Positions 1 through 10,536 of a stretch of DNA of 64,000 nt are shown here, in pieces. Position 1 is the stretch's first letter; every line of letters begins with the position of its first letter. The DNA is taken from positions 29,575,166 to 29,639,165 of the forward strand of contig CM060083.1 of NCBI GenBank assembly GCA_030533445.1. The letters run 5' to 3'. Under the pieces are notes generated by a model that worked only from the letters and a program-made list of their open reading frames with translations, was not told the origin of the DNA and did no database searches. The position numbers were made by a program, and so were the translations under genes. This DNA comes from Cyprinodon diabolis. Taxonomy: Eukaryota > Chordata > Actinopteri > Cyprinodontiformes > Cyprinodontidae.

Positions 1-1562
1 ATTTAAACTGACAGGGTGGACAAGAAGAGTATTAAATAGAGAAGCAGCCAAGATGTAATTTTGGAGTAGCTGCAGACACCTACAGCTTAGGTGCAATCTG
101 TCAGATAATCCAAACTGCATTACATGGTGGTTGCGGCACAAACGGGGGGGGGGGAACGACTAAAACTAAAGGCAGACAGCACTAAACACAGGATGACTGG
201 AGTAGAGGTTTACCAGCAGACCTACAAAGAAATGGTTTAGATCAGTGAAAGTTCATGTCTTTATTGCTACAAGAGGCAGTGACACAAATTATTGACTCCC
301 CAAACTTAGGTTGCATTAATTGAATAACTGTTTGTTACAGAATATTAAAACCAAAATCAGACAAATGACACAATTTGTATCAGAGAGCAACTCCAATAAA
401 ACATAGTTTGTAATTGTAACTATAAAATAGTTCACAAGAGGAGGACCCTTATTATAAGTTTTGATAAAACTTTTAAGAACACACAGTGCAAATCAAATAC
501 AGCATCTTAAGTGTTCAACATCAGTTCACCAATTCAAGATGTGATGAGGATAAGGGACTGGCAGTGAGAGGGAAGAAGCGCCAGAGGCCATCTGGGCGTG
601 TTATTAAACAACACGTGGGTCGGCTCTAAATCCCAAATGCAGGAACCAATCCAGCAATCAAAGCACATATGGTGAATGACCGGTGCCTGAATTATCCTTC
701 AAATGTAGGTTAATGAATTCAGAAGCAGATCAAGCGCACAGCCATCATATTTTTAACAACCTGACAGACACACCTGCCAATCCACAGTGGGGTTCTCTCT
801 AGCAGGAGGGGGGTTATGAGAGGGGGTATCGATTAGCACATCAAAATCACATCCAATTGGATGACAGCCTCCCCTTCAGATATGGGGACACTTGTCCAAG
901 ACCATCAGGTGCTAATGAAACACATTCAGAGGGTTATTAAGACATTGACATCCTACTATAGAGGGTTCTGATTCGCTTATCACAGCAACTGTTTGTGTTA
1001 AACTGTGAAAACATGTGTAATGAAGAAACATCTGCCACATAGGGCTATTATTGTCTATGTTGGTTCTTCAAAACCTTTTTCTCTCTGCTAAGGCTTGTAT
1101 GTTTAGATGACTTTTTTTTTTGGGGGAAAAGACAAAATATTTTTCATAAGAAAAAAATGGCCAGTTTGAATTTACTGCGGATTTTCTCCAATTCACAAAG
1201 GTTTACATACAGCTGTTTGCGTGTAACTTGAAAGTATGTTTCATTGCTTGCCCAACAACAAATTGCACCAATACCACTGGCAATGAAACAGCCCCATGGC
1301 AATATGCAGAGATAATTGGGCCCAGCAAAAGGTAAAAAAGAAACTAAAACCAATAACTTTCTAAAGTAAGGGGCAAAACATTACTGGCCAACTGAAAATC
1401 AGCTAAACATTTGTCTATATTTCCATTGACTACAAAATTTCAGTAAAACTTTTGAAGCTTATTACTTATTCAGCACTTGCATTACTACTAAATGACTGAT
1501 GACCGTTTTATTTTCCATTCAAGGATCAATATTTGAATCAGATATTAGTAAAAGAAAGACAT

Positions 1563-1591
1563 AAATGTAATGACAGGCTGTCATTACATTT
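1563..1591. repeat. perfect hairpin, 14-bp arms, 1-base loop
   Basis: AAATGTAATGACAG is followed by one G and then its exact reverse complement. The arms are too long to be expected by chance in 64 kb. No transposon boundary is visible around it. Confidence 0.85.
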
Positions 1592-1884
1592 CTGGATTAG
1601 CCCTGACAAGAGATGGACAATATTTGCCAAGCATTTGATTTGCAACAATAATGGTGAATGCATTGATAATGATGTAAGCACTCCCACTCATCTTACTCCA
1701 CTTGTGGAACCAGGTCGCAGGGCCAGCTGTCTTAACAAAGACACCCAGACTTCCGTCTCCTCAGAGAAATACACAATTTGCCTTACAGTAGATGAAAAGT
1801 AATATTAATGTATTTTAAGTTTGAATTCATATCAAACTCACAACATAAGGACTAATTTATTCAATTGCTGAAATGAATAAACTT

Positions 1885-1914
1885 AATAATTTTCATTTAC
1901 TGATGAAAATTATT
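1885..1914. repeat. perfect hairpin, 12-bp arms, 6-base loop
   Basis: AATAATTTTCAT, loop TTACTG, then the exact reverse complement. AT-rich arms make it somewhat less surprising than the hairpin at 1563. Confidence 0.8.
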
Positions 1915-2428
1915 GATTGGGACTGTTGCTTCTGGTCAGTAACTTGTTCTTCATCCCTGCATTTAAGTTTCACCAAATATCATAGGCAGCAAGTGTCTGA
2001 CTATATGGTACCATAATAATTAAATCATTTTTGGCAATCCAGATAACTCTACACCAAACACTTATTGCTTTCAGTCATACAGGCATAAGTATATGTACAT
2101 ATTGGGCCTGATCTTAAGAAGGTACCCATGTCATAAAAAATGTGCAAAAGTGCATGTATGTACTAAGCAGGGGTCAGTTTCACGAAGCAAGTTAAACAAA
2201 CTCAGATCCAAATCCGCACCTCTAAATTGATCTAGCCTACTGTGAGTTTCCAGTTCCACAACGGCTGCTATGAATTAGTTCAATCAACTCAAAATAGAAC
2301 CACTCAGAGTTTAGAATGTGCGTATGAAAAGCCATTTTCAAAGGAGCACCTATTTGACGAGTCACAATGACAACAGGCAACAGGAAGTGCCTTTTTCACC
2401 CCATTGGAACTAGAAATTTTAATGCATA

Positions 2429-4019
2429 CAGGTGCTGGTCATAAAATTAGAATACCATGAAAAAGTAGATTGATTTCAGTAATTCCATTTAAAAAGTGAA
2501 ACTTGTATATTATATTCATACATTACATACAAACTCATATATTTCAGATGTTTATTTTGTTTAATTTTGATGATTACAAATGACAACAAATGAAAATCTC
2601 AAATTCATCATATCAGAAAATTAGAATATTGTGAAAAGGTTCAAAATTGATGGCCCCTGGTGCCACACTCTAATCAGCTAATTAACTCAAACCACCTGCA
2701 AAAGCCTTTAAATGGTCTTTCAGTCTAGTTCTATAGGCTACACAATCATGGGAAAGACTGCTGACTTGACAGTTGTCCAAAAGACGACCATCGACACCTT
2801 GCACAAGGAGGGCAAGACACAAAAGGTCATCGCTAAAGAGGCTGGCTGTTCACAGAGCTCAGTGTCCAAGCACATTAATAGAGAGACGAAGGGAAGGAAA
2901 AGATGTGGTCGAAAAAAGTGTACAAGCAAGAGAGATAACCGCACCCTGGAGAGGATTGTGAAACAAAACCCATTCAAAAATGTGGGGGAGATTCACAAAG
3001 AGTGGACTGCAGCTGGAGTGAGTGCTTCAAGAACCACCACACACAGACGTATGAAAGACATGGGTTTCTGCTGTCGCATTCCTTGTGTCAAGCCACTCTT
3101 GAACCACAGACAGCGTCAGAAGCGTCTTGCCTGGGCTGCTGGTGAGTGGTCCAAAGTCATGTTCTCTGATGAAAGTAAATTTTGCATTTCCTTTGGAAAT
3201 CAAGGTCCCAGAGTCTGGAGGAAAAGAAGAGAGGCACTTCATCCACGTTGCTTGAAGTCCAGTGTAAAGTTTCCACAGTCAGTGATGGTTTGGGGTGCCA
3301 TGTCATCTGCTGGTGTTGGTCCATTGTGTTTTCTGAGGTCCAGGGTCAACGCAGCCACATACCAGGAAGTTTTAGAGCACTTCATGCTTCCTGCAGCTGA
3401 CCAACTTTTTGGAGATGCAGATTTCATTTTCCAACAGGACTTGGCACCTGCACACAGTGCCAAAGCTACCAGTACCTGGTTGAAGGACCATGGTATCCCT
3501 GTTCTTAATTGGCCAGCAAACTCTCCTGACCTTAACCCCATAGAAAATCTATGGGGTATTGTGAAGAAGAAGATGCAATACACCAGACCCAACAATTCAG
3601 AAGAGCTAAAAGCCACTATTAGAGCAACCTGGGCTATCATAACACCTGAGCAGTGCCACAGACTGATCGACTCCATGCCACGCCGCATTGCTGCAGTAAT
3701 ACAGGCCAAAGGAGGCCCAACTAAATACTGAGTGCTGTACATGCTCATACTTTTCATGTTCATACTTTTCAGTTGGCCAACATTTCTATAAATCCTTTGT
3801 TTTTATTGGTCTTCAGTAATATTCTAATTTTCTGATATGATGAATTTGAGATTTTCATTTGTTGTCATTTGTAATCATCAAAATTAAACAAAATAAACAT
3901 CTGAAATATATGAGTTTGTATGTAATGTATGAATATAATATACAAGTTTCACTTTTTAAATGGAATTACTGAAATCAATCTACTTTTTCATGATATTCTA
4001 ATTTTATGACCAGCACCTG
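2429..4019 (+). mobile_element. complete Tc1-like transposon (Tc1-a)
   Basis: A 1,591-bp element flanked by TA on both sides (2427-2428 and 4020-4021), the Tc1/mariner target duplication. The left end begins CAGGTGCTGGTCATAAAATT and the right end is its reverse complement. The inverted repeats span about 2429-2630 and 3818-4019 (about 202 bp each) and differ at few positions by eye. A single transposase frame lies between them. It sits inside family X copy 1, so it is younger than that copy. Confidence 0.96.
2748..3731 (+). CDS. Tc1-like transposase (DD34E), open frame
   Basis: Cut-and-paste transposase that binds the inverted repeats and inserts at TA. I start at the ATG at 2748 (MGKTADL, 327 aa); the frame is open 12 codons further upstream, but MGK is the usual family start. 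The N-terminus carries a helix-turn-helix (about residues 15-42, with CSQSSVSKHI) and a basic GRKK linker (54-57). The catalytic triad is D141 (FSDESKF), D231 (QQDLAPAH) and E266 (NPIENLW), with exactly 34 residues between the last two. The protein ends in KGGPTKY, the usual family C-terminus. From memory of the family, the linker before the first catalytic Asp (KRLAWAAGEWSKV) is about seven residues shorter than usual, so activity is uncertain despite the open frame. Confidence 0.93.
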   Translation: MGKTADLTVVQKTTIDTLHKEGKTQKVIAKEAGCSQSSVSKHINRETKGRKRCGRKKCTSKRDNRTLERIVKQNPFKNVGEIHKEWTAAGVSASRTTTHRRMKDMGFCCRIPCVKPLLNHRQRQKRLAWAAGEWSKVMFSDESKFCISFGNQGPRVWRKRREALHPRCLKSSVKFPQSVMVWGAMSSAGVGPLCFLRSRVNAATYQEVLEHFMLPAADQLFGDADFIFQQDLAPAHSAKATSTWLKDHGIPVLNWPANSPDLNPIENLWGIVKKKMQYTRPNNSEELKATIRATWAIITPEQCHRLIDSMPRRIAAVIQAKGGPTKY

Positions 4020-5281
4020 TATATAATATAAAAATTAAAAATAAAATGTGTTTTATTTTACTGCGCTACAGCTGCAAAGAAGAGAAATGTGGCAAAGGAG
4101 AAGATTGTTGCTCGAGTTGTTTAATGAATATGAAGTGGCTTGGTCGTTTTTACATTTATTAAAAGCACTCTCCTCTCAGTTGTTCCATTTGTGGATCACT
4201 AATAAGATTCTTCCTGATCAAATTCACACTACTAGACCTAACTAAATAATGTAATTTCTAAACTACATTTTTCTAGCAGGAACTGAATTTAAGAAAGTAA
4301 AAAACACAAAATTATACTTATAAGAATTAAGTTTTATATATCTAGAAATGTTTACTCATTTTAAGTGGCCGTTCAATGTATCTATTTAGGTGAAATTATC
4401 TAGCAGCAGGAGAAAATTAAGTCCAAAAACGTTCTAATAGATATGAGCTGTTCATCATTTGATGGGTCCCTCCTCATGTTGATTCTGTCTTCTTTCACAC
4501 AGTAAACACGCAACAGGCCCATAGAATGGCTTCAGATAGTGCCAGTAGGCTCATTAGGTTGTTACCATCGAGTGAATCCTAATCCTAACCGTAAAGTAAT
4601 TCCTTTTCCGCCGCAGAATTAAGTAATCTATTTATGCATAATCTGAAAATAATTTCAGTAGTTACATATTCGGTAAATATTACAAAATCAAAATCAAATG
4701 ATCAGCATCTCAATCATATCTCGCCCTGTTCTCTGTGAAAAAGTGCAGATCATTCTTTAATAAGATCATCAAATGGACATGCAATTTTTGTTTTTAAAAC
4801 CTAATGTGTTTGACGGACCTAGTGAATGATATATATATATATATTAGGGCTGCAACAACGAATTGATAAAATCGATAAAAATCGACTTTTAAAAGCGTTG
4901 GCAACGAATTTCATCATCGATTAGTTGTGTCACGCGATTAATGCGTCATCCACCGCCGCCGTCATCACATCCACTTGACTGAAACGGGGGAAGAAAAAAA
5001 AATACGGCAGAGCGAGTCAGCGCTGCAGTTGCAGTGTTGCCAACTCAGCGACTTTTCAGACCCCTCCAGCGACTATTTTTCAAAAAAGCGACCAGCGACA
5101 AATCTGAAGACTTTTTACGGTGTCACTGGCGGCTTTTGGAGACTCTTACGTGAAAGCATGTATCGTTCCTACTCTGCCGTGTGGCGCCTCCCCCATCCCA
5201 ACCCCGTTCTCCCACAGGAGTCCCTCTCAGCGCTGCAGTCAGAGCGATGTTTACCCTCAGTGTCCAGACTGCAAATGAAGC

Positions 5282-5291
5282 GCGCATGCGC
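5282..5291. promoter_or_regulatory. perfect NRF1-type palindrome inside the hAT element
   Basis: GCGCATGCGC is the symmetric core of the vertebrate NRF1 binding site. It lies in the GC-rich part of the hAT element. The match is seen; any binding is inferred. Confidence 0.4.
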
Positions 5292-6038
5292 CGGGATTGA
5301 AGGCGCAAATTGATCACAATAATTAAAATAGCCTGCGCTTTGTAAAGTGAAAAAAGTCGTAACATGCAACTTTTGTAAAAACAAATGAACATGGAACAGA
5401 AGCACCACTGTTATGACGCAGCACCTGAAAAGAAAACACGTTGGAGCCTTCGATGGCAGTGAAGAGAGCTGATCAGCAGGATGAGTAACCGTGTTTGTTT
5501 CGTTTTAAAGTGGGGAAACGTAACGTTAGTTTCTCAGGTAGCTCATCTGATGCTTTCCTTACCTTGTTAGTAAGTTACAGACAGTGATAAGGTTGGCTAC
5601 TTATTTTACTTTTAATTTCATTTGAATTAGCTTAAGCAGCATTTATATTTTCTTTATAAATAAATTAACTTGCAAATTATGAGGGCAAGGCGTTTAAATC
5701 TTCTGGCAAAGATAAAGTAAAGAAGATCCTGCAATTTATGGAAGTAAAGCAGAATAAAATCCAGCAAGATCAGTAATATGTCAATTAATTATATGCCACA
5801 TTCCCATCTAAATATCTGTCTTTGGAGGATGTGTTTTTTAGCACCCCCAGTTCTCTCATTTTTATTCCAAATACAATTTATAATTTGAATCACAGGGCTA
5901 TTTTTATCTCTATGGTTAAGTATTTTCTCAAGTAGCAACTTTAACTGCTATACTTTCCTGTCTTAAAAGGCAGAACTCTTCTAGTCTAAAAAAAACCTAA
6001 TTTGTTGAAATGGGGGGACCTATTGTTTGAACCCCTTA

Positions 6039-6671
6039 GGCCCCGTCCACACGAAGTCAAAACGAACATGAAACGCTAATATTTTCCAGAACGTTTGTCG
6101 TAAAGACGGAGACGTGAAATAAATGTCATCTTCCACACGAATGCATGAAAACGCTGCAAAATGTATGCCAGGCCTGTAAGTGGCGCTGTGGTGCCAAAGC
6201 AAAAATAGGCGACGAAATGTTGGGCATGCGCACTAATATTTATACATGGTTGCCCTGCGGGTCCATTTTCGTGGTTCAGTCAAATTCAGGTGCTGAACTA
6301 TGTCGTTGATATTGCTCTGTTCTTCCTGGAGATATTCCAGAAGAAGAAGATTCTGTTGTAAGCCCGACAGCAGGGTGAGTAGCATTAGCAGCAACCATTC
6401 AACACAGTGCGGCGCCATTGTTTTTGTGATACTGTGTCGCGCATGCGTGTTTAGAGGCGACGCTATGACGCATGCGTGTAAAAAAAAAATGCGGTTAGAG
6501 CTTAAAGATGGAAACGTGAAAACGGCGTTTCAAAATCTTCTCACTCTGAAGGCTGAATAAAAAAAAGATCGTTTACAGACCCCCGAAACGCCGTTTTCGT
6601 ATGGATGAGAGGCTGGTTTGGTGAAAAATGTGTGCGTTTAGGCCAGGGTTTGGCTTCGTGTGGACGGGGCC
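6039..6671. mobile_element. Harbinger-like MITE, copy 1
   Basis: Inverted termini GGCCCCGTCCACACGAAG and CTTCGTGTGGACGGGGCC flanked by TTA on both sides (6036-6038, 6672-6674), the 3-bp duplication typical of PIF/Harbinger. It is 633 bp with no intact transposase. A minus-strand frame of 61 codons (6233-6418) is similar to the longer one in copy 2. It is nested in the hAT element. It carries GCGCATGCGTG and ACGCATGCGTG, which resemble NRF1 sites, near 6435-6480. Confidence 0.85.
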
Positions 6672-7859
6672 TTAGGGGCTTTTAAAAACAAAAATGTCTT
6701 TTTTTGCACCTTATGAAACAAAGTACCCTATATTTTGTGGATGTACAGCTACATTTCTCATGTAAATTTGCGTAGTTTTAACACAAACATTTATTTTTCA
6801 TATTGCACCAGTACAGTTAACGAGCAACCTGTACTTGTGTGCTTGTTTGTTCTGTCTAAGATGTTTATTTTGGAATAAAGAGGTTAATATAAAAAATATT
6901 TTTTGCCAGATTAATTGAAAAAATAATCGGCCGATTCATCGATTTTTAAAATAATCGTTAGTTGCAGCCCTAATATATATATATAGGAAATAAAACAACG
7001 TGATTGGCTGTAGGGAGAGCAGAGATAGAGGACACTCTGAGTTTACTGAAGAAGACGTGCTGCCGACCAGGTTAGCTCTGGGTAGAATGGTGACTAAAAG
7101 GGAGGTTGAGGAAAATCTCTTTGGGAAATGGAAAAGTCAGAGTTTCCCTGTTTTCGGGTTTAGAAAAGTTTGTTTTCGTAAACCTGCTTCATGAAACAGA
7201 CCCTAGATCTTCAAAAAAAGGTGCAAAGTGTTCTCTGTTTCCAATTCAGCAGACAGCCTGTGCAAACTTTTCTCACATGTGTGTCTTCATCAATATGCAG
7301 ATCAACGCCATTTAAAAAATCTTTTTAGCACTTCTGAAGGTCAGGCGTAAACTCACTCCAGCGGGTCAGTGTGGCCACAAAGAAATCATTGGTACAATGA
7401 AAGATGATTAGGAGAGACTGCAACTGTAAACCTTTTTGGATCAACAGATATTACAAGCCAAAACATATGAATGCCACCGAGCACAACATTTTTATACAGT
7501 AAAAATAAAAAATAGTTGAATGTTAAAAACACATGGAAAGAGATATAGGGGGACTGGGCTGGGTGTATGCATATCTCATACTTGATGTAACAGCAATGTT
7601 TTTTTCTAAGTCAATGTTCTTTACGAGCTCCGCCTGAAGCATGTTTAGCTGTGCCATGTAATGGAGTTGGAGGCATTTCCAACTGTTCAGAGTATAATTT
7701 GCAGTAAAATTTAATCTAGCTTGTTGTTGGAGGATACCTTCAGCACACAGACCACTTTCTAATGTGTTGTAATCATAATTGTCAAGAAGCAATGAGTTTT
7801 TCTCTGTTTTTCTTCTTTTGGTTTTACAATGTGTAAATGAATATCCTGTGTTCATGTAT

Positions 7860-7935
7860 AGGTAAAAAGTTTACCTTTTAGGTGTGTCTTACACCTGCTT
7901 GAGCAGGGACCTGCTACAGCAGGTCCCTGCTCAAG
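7860..7935. repeat. three adjacent perfect inverted repeats
   Basis: Hairpin 1 is AGGTAAA, loop AAG, TTTACCT (7860-7876). Hairpin 2 is AGGTGT, loop GTCTT, ACACCT (7880-7896). Hairpin 3 is CTTGAGCAGGGACCTGCT, loop AC, and its exact complement (7898-7935, 18-bp arms). The three follow one another with gaps of only 1-3 bases. I know no transposon family with this structure. Confidence 0.9.
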
Positions 7936-8276
7936 AGGACTCACGCCTTTTTATATCAAGGGCCGTGTTAAGAGCTTGAGTTCGACTGGTTGAAACTAAA
8001 GTAATTAACTAACTAAAAGAATGAGATGACTAGTGTTCTTATACTTTTGCCAGACATTTTTCTGATAAACAATAGTGCTTACATTATGTGATAGATAACT
8101 TTGTTTCCTTTTCCCCCACTGAGATGATGAAATACTGAGGTGATGAATGGCTAAAATGACTGGCCAATGTAAATTGTAAGGTGGGGGTCAGGACTATATA
8201 TGTTATCCGCTGGATGTAGGAAAGAAACTGATTGGACGGCTGCTTTTTTGAAACCAAATGTGTTTTTATGAGAACC

Positions 8277-8415
8277 AGTGCTGGTGAAGATTCTCAGTCA
8301 TCCAGTTCATACTCATTCCAAAAAAAGTAAAAAAAAAAAAAACACTGGACTTTGTTTCCAAGTTTGAAGATGTTTCACTTCCCATCCAGGACATTTTTTC
8401 AATTCAAAATGTCAG
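8277..8415 (-). repeat. dispersed teleost repeat (possible Penelope-like 3' tail)
   Basis: The stretch 'gaagattctcagtcatccag' followed by 'tttgaagatgtttcacttcc' resembles a tail I associate with fish Penelope-like elements, read on the minus strand. A shorter related piece lies at 34862-34925. The assignment is from memory of repeat families. Strand and boundaries are approximate. Confidence 0.4.
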
Positions 8416-8729
8416 GAATAGCATTGAGTTTGAGGTTTTATACAGCAGCCCATCAAAACTTGGTTTTTGTTTTGAAAACATGCAAATTGAAATGGACGAA
8501 TGGGTCCCCTCCTTTGGTGACTTTGAACCTCATCTTTCCTTTACAGCCACTCTCAAGCTGCTTGTAGGACATGCCATCCAATCCTTTTATGGGGCAGGTC
8601 GAAACCAGTTTTCACTCCTTAAAACATGTGCAGTAATCTTTGTAGATAACCTGCAACCCTTCCACTGACCTAAAAAAAACATTGCATATGCAATTCAGTG
8701 CCCCTTATTTGGAATCTGTGAAGATAAGA

Positions 8730-10536
8730 GGCCCATTTCACAAAGCAGAATTTAAAAACTCATGCTTAAATCCTCAATGCTGAATTAATCTAGTCTAAGG
8801 TTGGAAACTAATTTGTTTTTGTTTGTTTTTTGGTTCTACTGCTGCTGTGAGTGAGTTTAATCAACTCTGAGCAGTTTCACTCTGAGTTTAGCACATGCAT
8901 AACAACTCTGAAAAGCCATTTTTAGTAGAGCCTGTTTCATACCTCTGAAACTAGATATATTAATGCAGAAATAAAGGAAAAAAACTTGGAGAATGTTTTT
9001 AAAAGACAGAGCCCCAGCAGTATAGCTGTGCCAACAGAAACAAATTTTCAGAAAGTACAAAAACGAACTAATACTAATTAGAATTAAGTTTTTTATACCT
9101 AGAAAGGTTTTCATTTGGCCCTTTTGTCATTTATCAACTTGACTGAATATGTATTTCTGATATCTGCAATGTATTTCACATAATCAAAGTTATGACAAGT
9201 AACAACCGAAATATGGAAATCTGAAATTTATTTCCAGACATCTAGAATGTTTATTTTGAATATGAAGAATGTGATTTTCTTTTTTTTTCTTTTTTAGAAG
9301 TACTCATTTTGACAAGGAAACATGAATTTCAAAAATCTGAAATTCATATTCAGAAAAACTAATAAATATCTAAACGGCCTGCCATAACCTGTTATAATTA
9401 CTATAATAATACAAGGGAAAACTCGTTACTAGTTACTGGTTGAAAGGTTGTGGATCAATGTATTCTACGTAAGCAAAATCCCAGGGGTACAAGCGAACCT
9501 GGCAGCAGCTGAAGATGAAGTATAAAATATTATTCTAACAGGTGGACATGTGCATCATCTCATAGGGTTCCTCCTGATTTTGATCCTGTTGTCCATTAAA
9601 TAGTAGATACTAGGTGGCTGCTTGACTGTGCAGTTGTTTTGTATAATAATGTTATCAGACACATCAATCTGCTCTCACCGATATCAAGTTCTGTTTAATA
9701 CCTGTTAAAGAGGTTTCTGTGATGCTGCAAATGTGAGGATGGATAAGGTCTAGGATGTAGGTGATGGGTTGTGAAGAGAAACGGAAGCGCTCATAAAGAT
9801 AGCTTAATGTGAAAGGACATCTACATGCAGTCTAAGAATCCTCTCCCTATGAATACACGAAGTCAAAACGAACATGAAACGCTGATATTTTCCAAAACGT
9901 TTGCCGTAAAGACGGAGACGTAAAATAAATGTGATCGTCCACACGAATGCATGAAAACGTTGCAAAATGTATGCCAGGCCTGTAAGTGGCGCTGTGGTGC
10001 CAAAGCAAAAATAGGCGACGAAATGTTGGTTCAGTCAGATTGAGGTGATGAACTATGTCATCTATATTGCTCTGTTCTTCCTGGAGATATTCCAGAAGAA
10101 GAAGATTCTGTTGTAAGCCCGACAGCAGGGTGAGTAGCATTAGCAGCAACCATTCAACACAGTACGGCGCCATTGTTGTGATACTGTGTCGCGCATGCGT
10201 GTTTAGAGGCGACGCTATGACGCATGCGTGTAAAAAAAAAAATGCGGTTAGAGCGTAAAGATGGAAACGCGAAAACGGCGTTTCAAAATCTTCCCACTCT
10301 GAAGGCTGAATAAAAAAAAGATCGTTTACAGACCCCCAAAACGCCGGCTTCGTGTGGATGAGAGGCTGGTTTGGTGAAAAATTTGTGCGTTTAGGCCAGG
10401 GTTCGTCTTCGTGTGGACGGGGCCTAGCTCAGGGGAGAATGATACTATGGTAACAAACACAGCGGTGTAGTAAACTCTCTTTGTGGAACAGAAAATTCTG
10501 AGTTTCCCTCAGGTTTATAAAACTCAGTTTCAATCA
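8730..10536. mobile_element. DNA transposon family X, diverged copy with nested MITE
   Basis: Collinear with the X copies at 2170 and 52706: the left end is 'gcccatttcacaaagcag', then shared blocks around 'gagtttagcacatgc' and 'ttaatgcagaaat', and a right part 'cagaaaattctgagtttccc'. The ends are more decayed than in the other copies. The Harbinger-like MITE at 9855-10424 interrupts it. Confidence 0.6.
9855..10424. mobile_element. Harbinger-like MITE, copy 2, left end lost
   Basis: Closely similar throughout to the MITE at 6039-6671. The right terminus CTTCGTGTGGACGGGGCC is intact, but the left terminal repeat is eroded to ACACGAAG. A minus-strand frame runs from an ATG at 10173 (108 codons, starting MAPYCVEWLL). 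It is only partly preserved in copy 1. It may derive from the parent transposon's coding exon; I do not recognise a domain in it. Confidence 0.75.

Larger units (their letters stand above)
1..2169. other. unassigned AT-rich intergenic DNA
   Basis: I see no gene, RNA gene or recognisable transposon here. The open frames are short and lack recognisable domains. A G-run lies near 145-154 and homopolymer A/T runs are common. Two perfect hairpins are listed separately. Confidence 0.5.
4845..6972. mobile_element. non-autonomous hAT element with a nested MITE
   Basis: The ends read TAGGGCTGCAAC and GTTGCAGCCCTA, a typical fish hAT inverted repeat. ATATATAT lies on each side (4837-4844, 6973-6980), matching the 8-bp hAT target duplication, though the insertion is in a TA repeat so this support is weaker. 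Near the ends the inverted repeat continues in diverged form as blocks resembling ATCGATTTT. I see no hAT dimerisation domain or DDE transposase. A Harbinger-like MITE occupies 6039-6671. The internal part (4930-6000) is partly GC-rich and includes repeated 'agcgac' motifs. Confidence 0.85.
2170..7203. mobile_element. DNA transposon family X, copy 1, split by nested insertions
   Basis: The ends are imperfect inverted repeats: the left begins GGGGTCAGTTTCACGAAGCA and the right end is CTGCTTCATGAAACAGACCC. The same family occurs at 8730-10536 and 52706-54195, with collinear blocks such as 'ggctgctatgaattagttca' and 'gagaagattgttg'. This copy is interrupted by a Tc1 element (2429-4019) and a hAT element (4845-6972). 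Removing both leaves about 1.3 kb, close to the 1.49 kb of the uninterrupted copy. I see no transposase frame, so the family looks non-autonomous. I cannot define its target duplication or assign a superfamily. Confidence 0.7.
7204..8729. other. unassigned DNA between family X copies
   Basis: No gene is seen. The minus-strand open stretch at 7523-7855 has no recognisable domain. A cluster of hairpins (7860-7935) and a dispersed fish repeat (8277-8415) are listed separately. Confidence 0.45.

Noticed and set aside
3239..3763. 174-codon frame on the strand opposite the Tc1 transposase
   Set aside because: It is the antisense shadow of a conserved transposase gene and has no domain of its own.
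9847..10173. 108-codon minus-strand frame as a host gene
   Set aside because: It lies inside a Harbinger-like MITE and its relative at 6233-6418 is broken, so it is transposon-derived at best.
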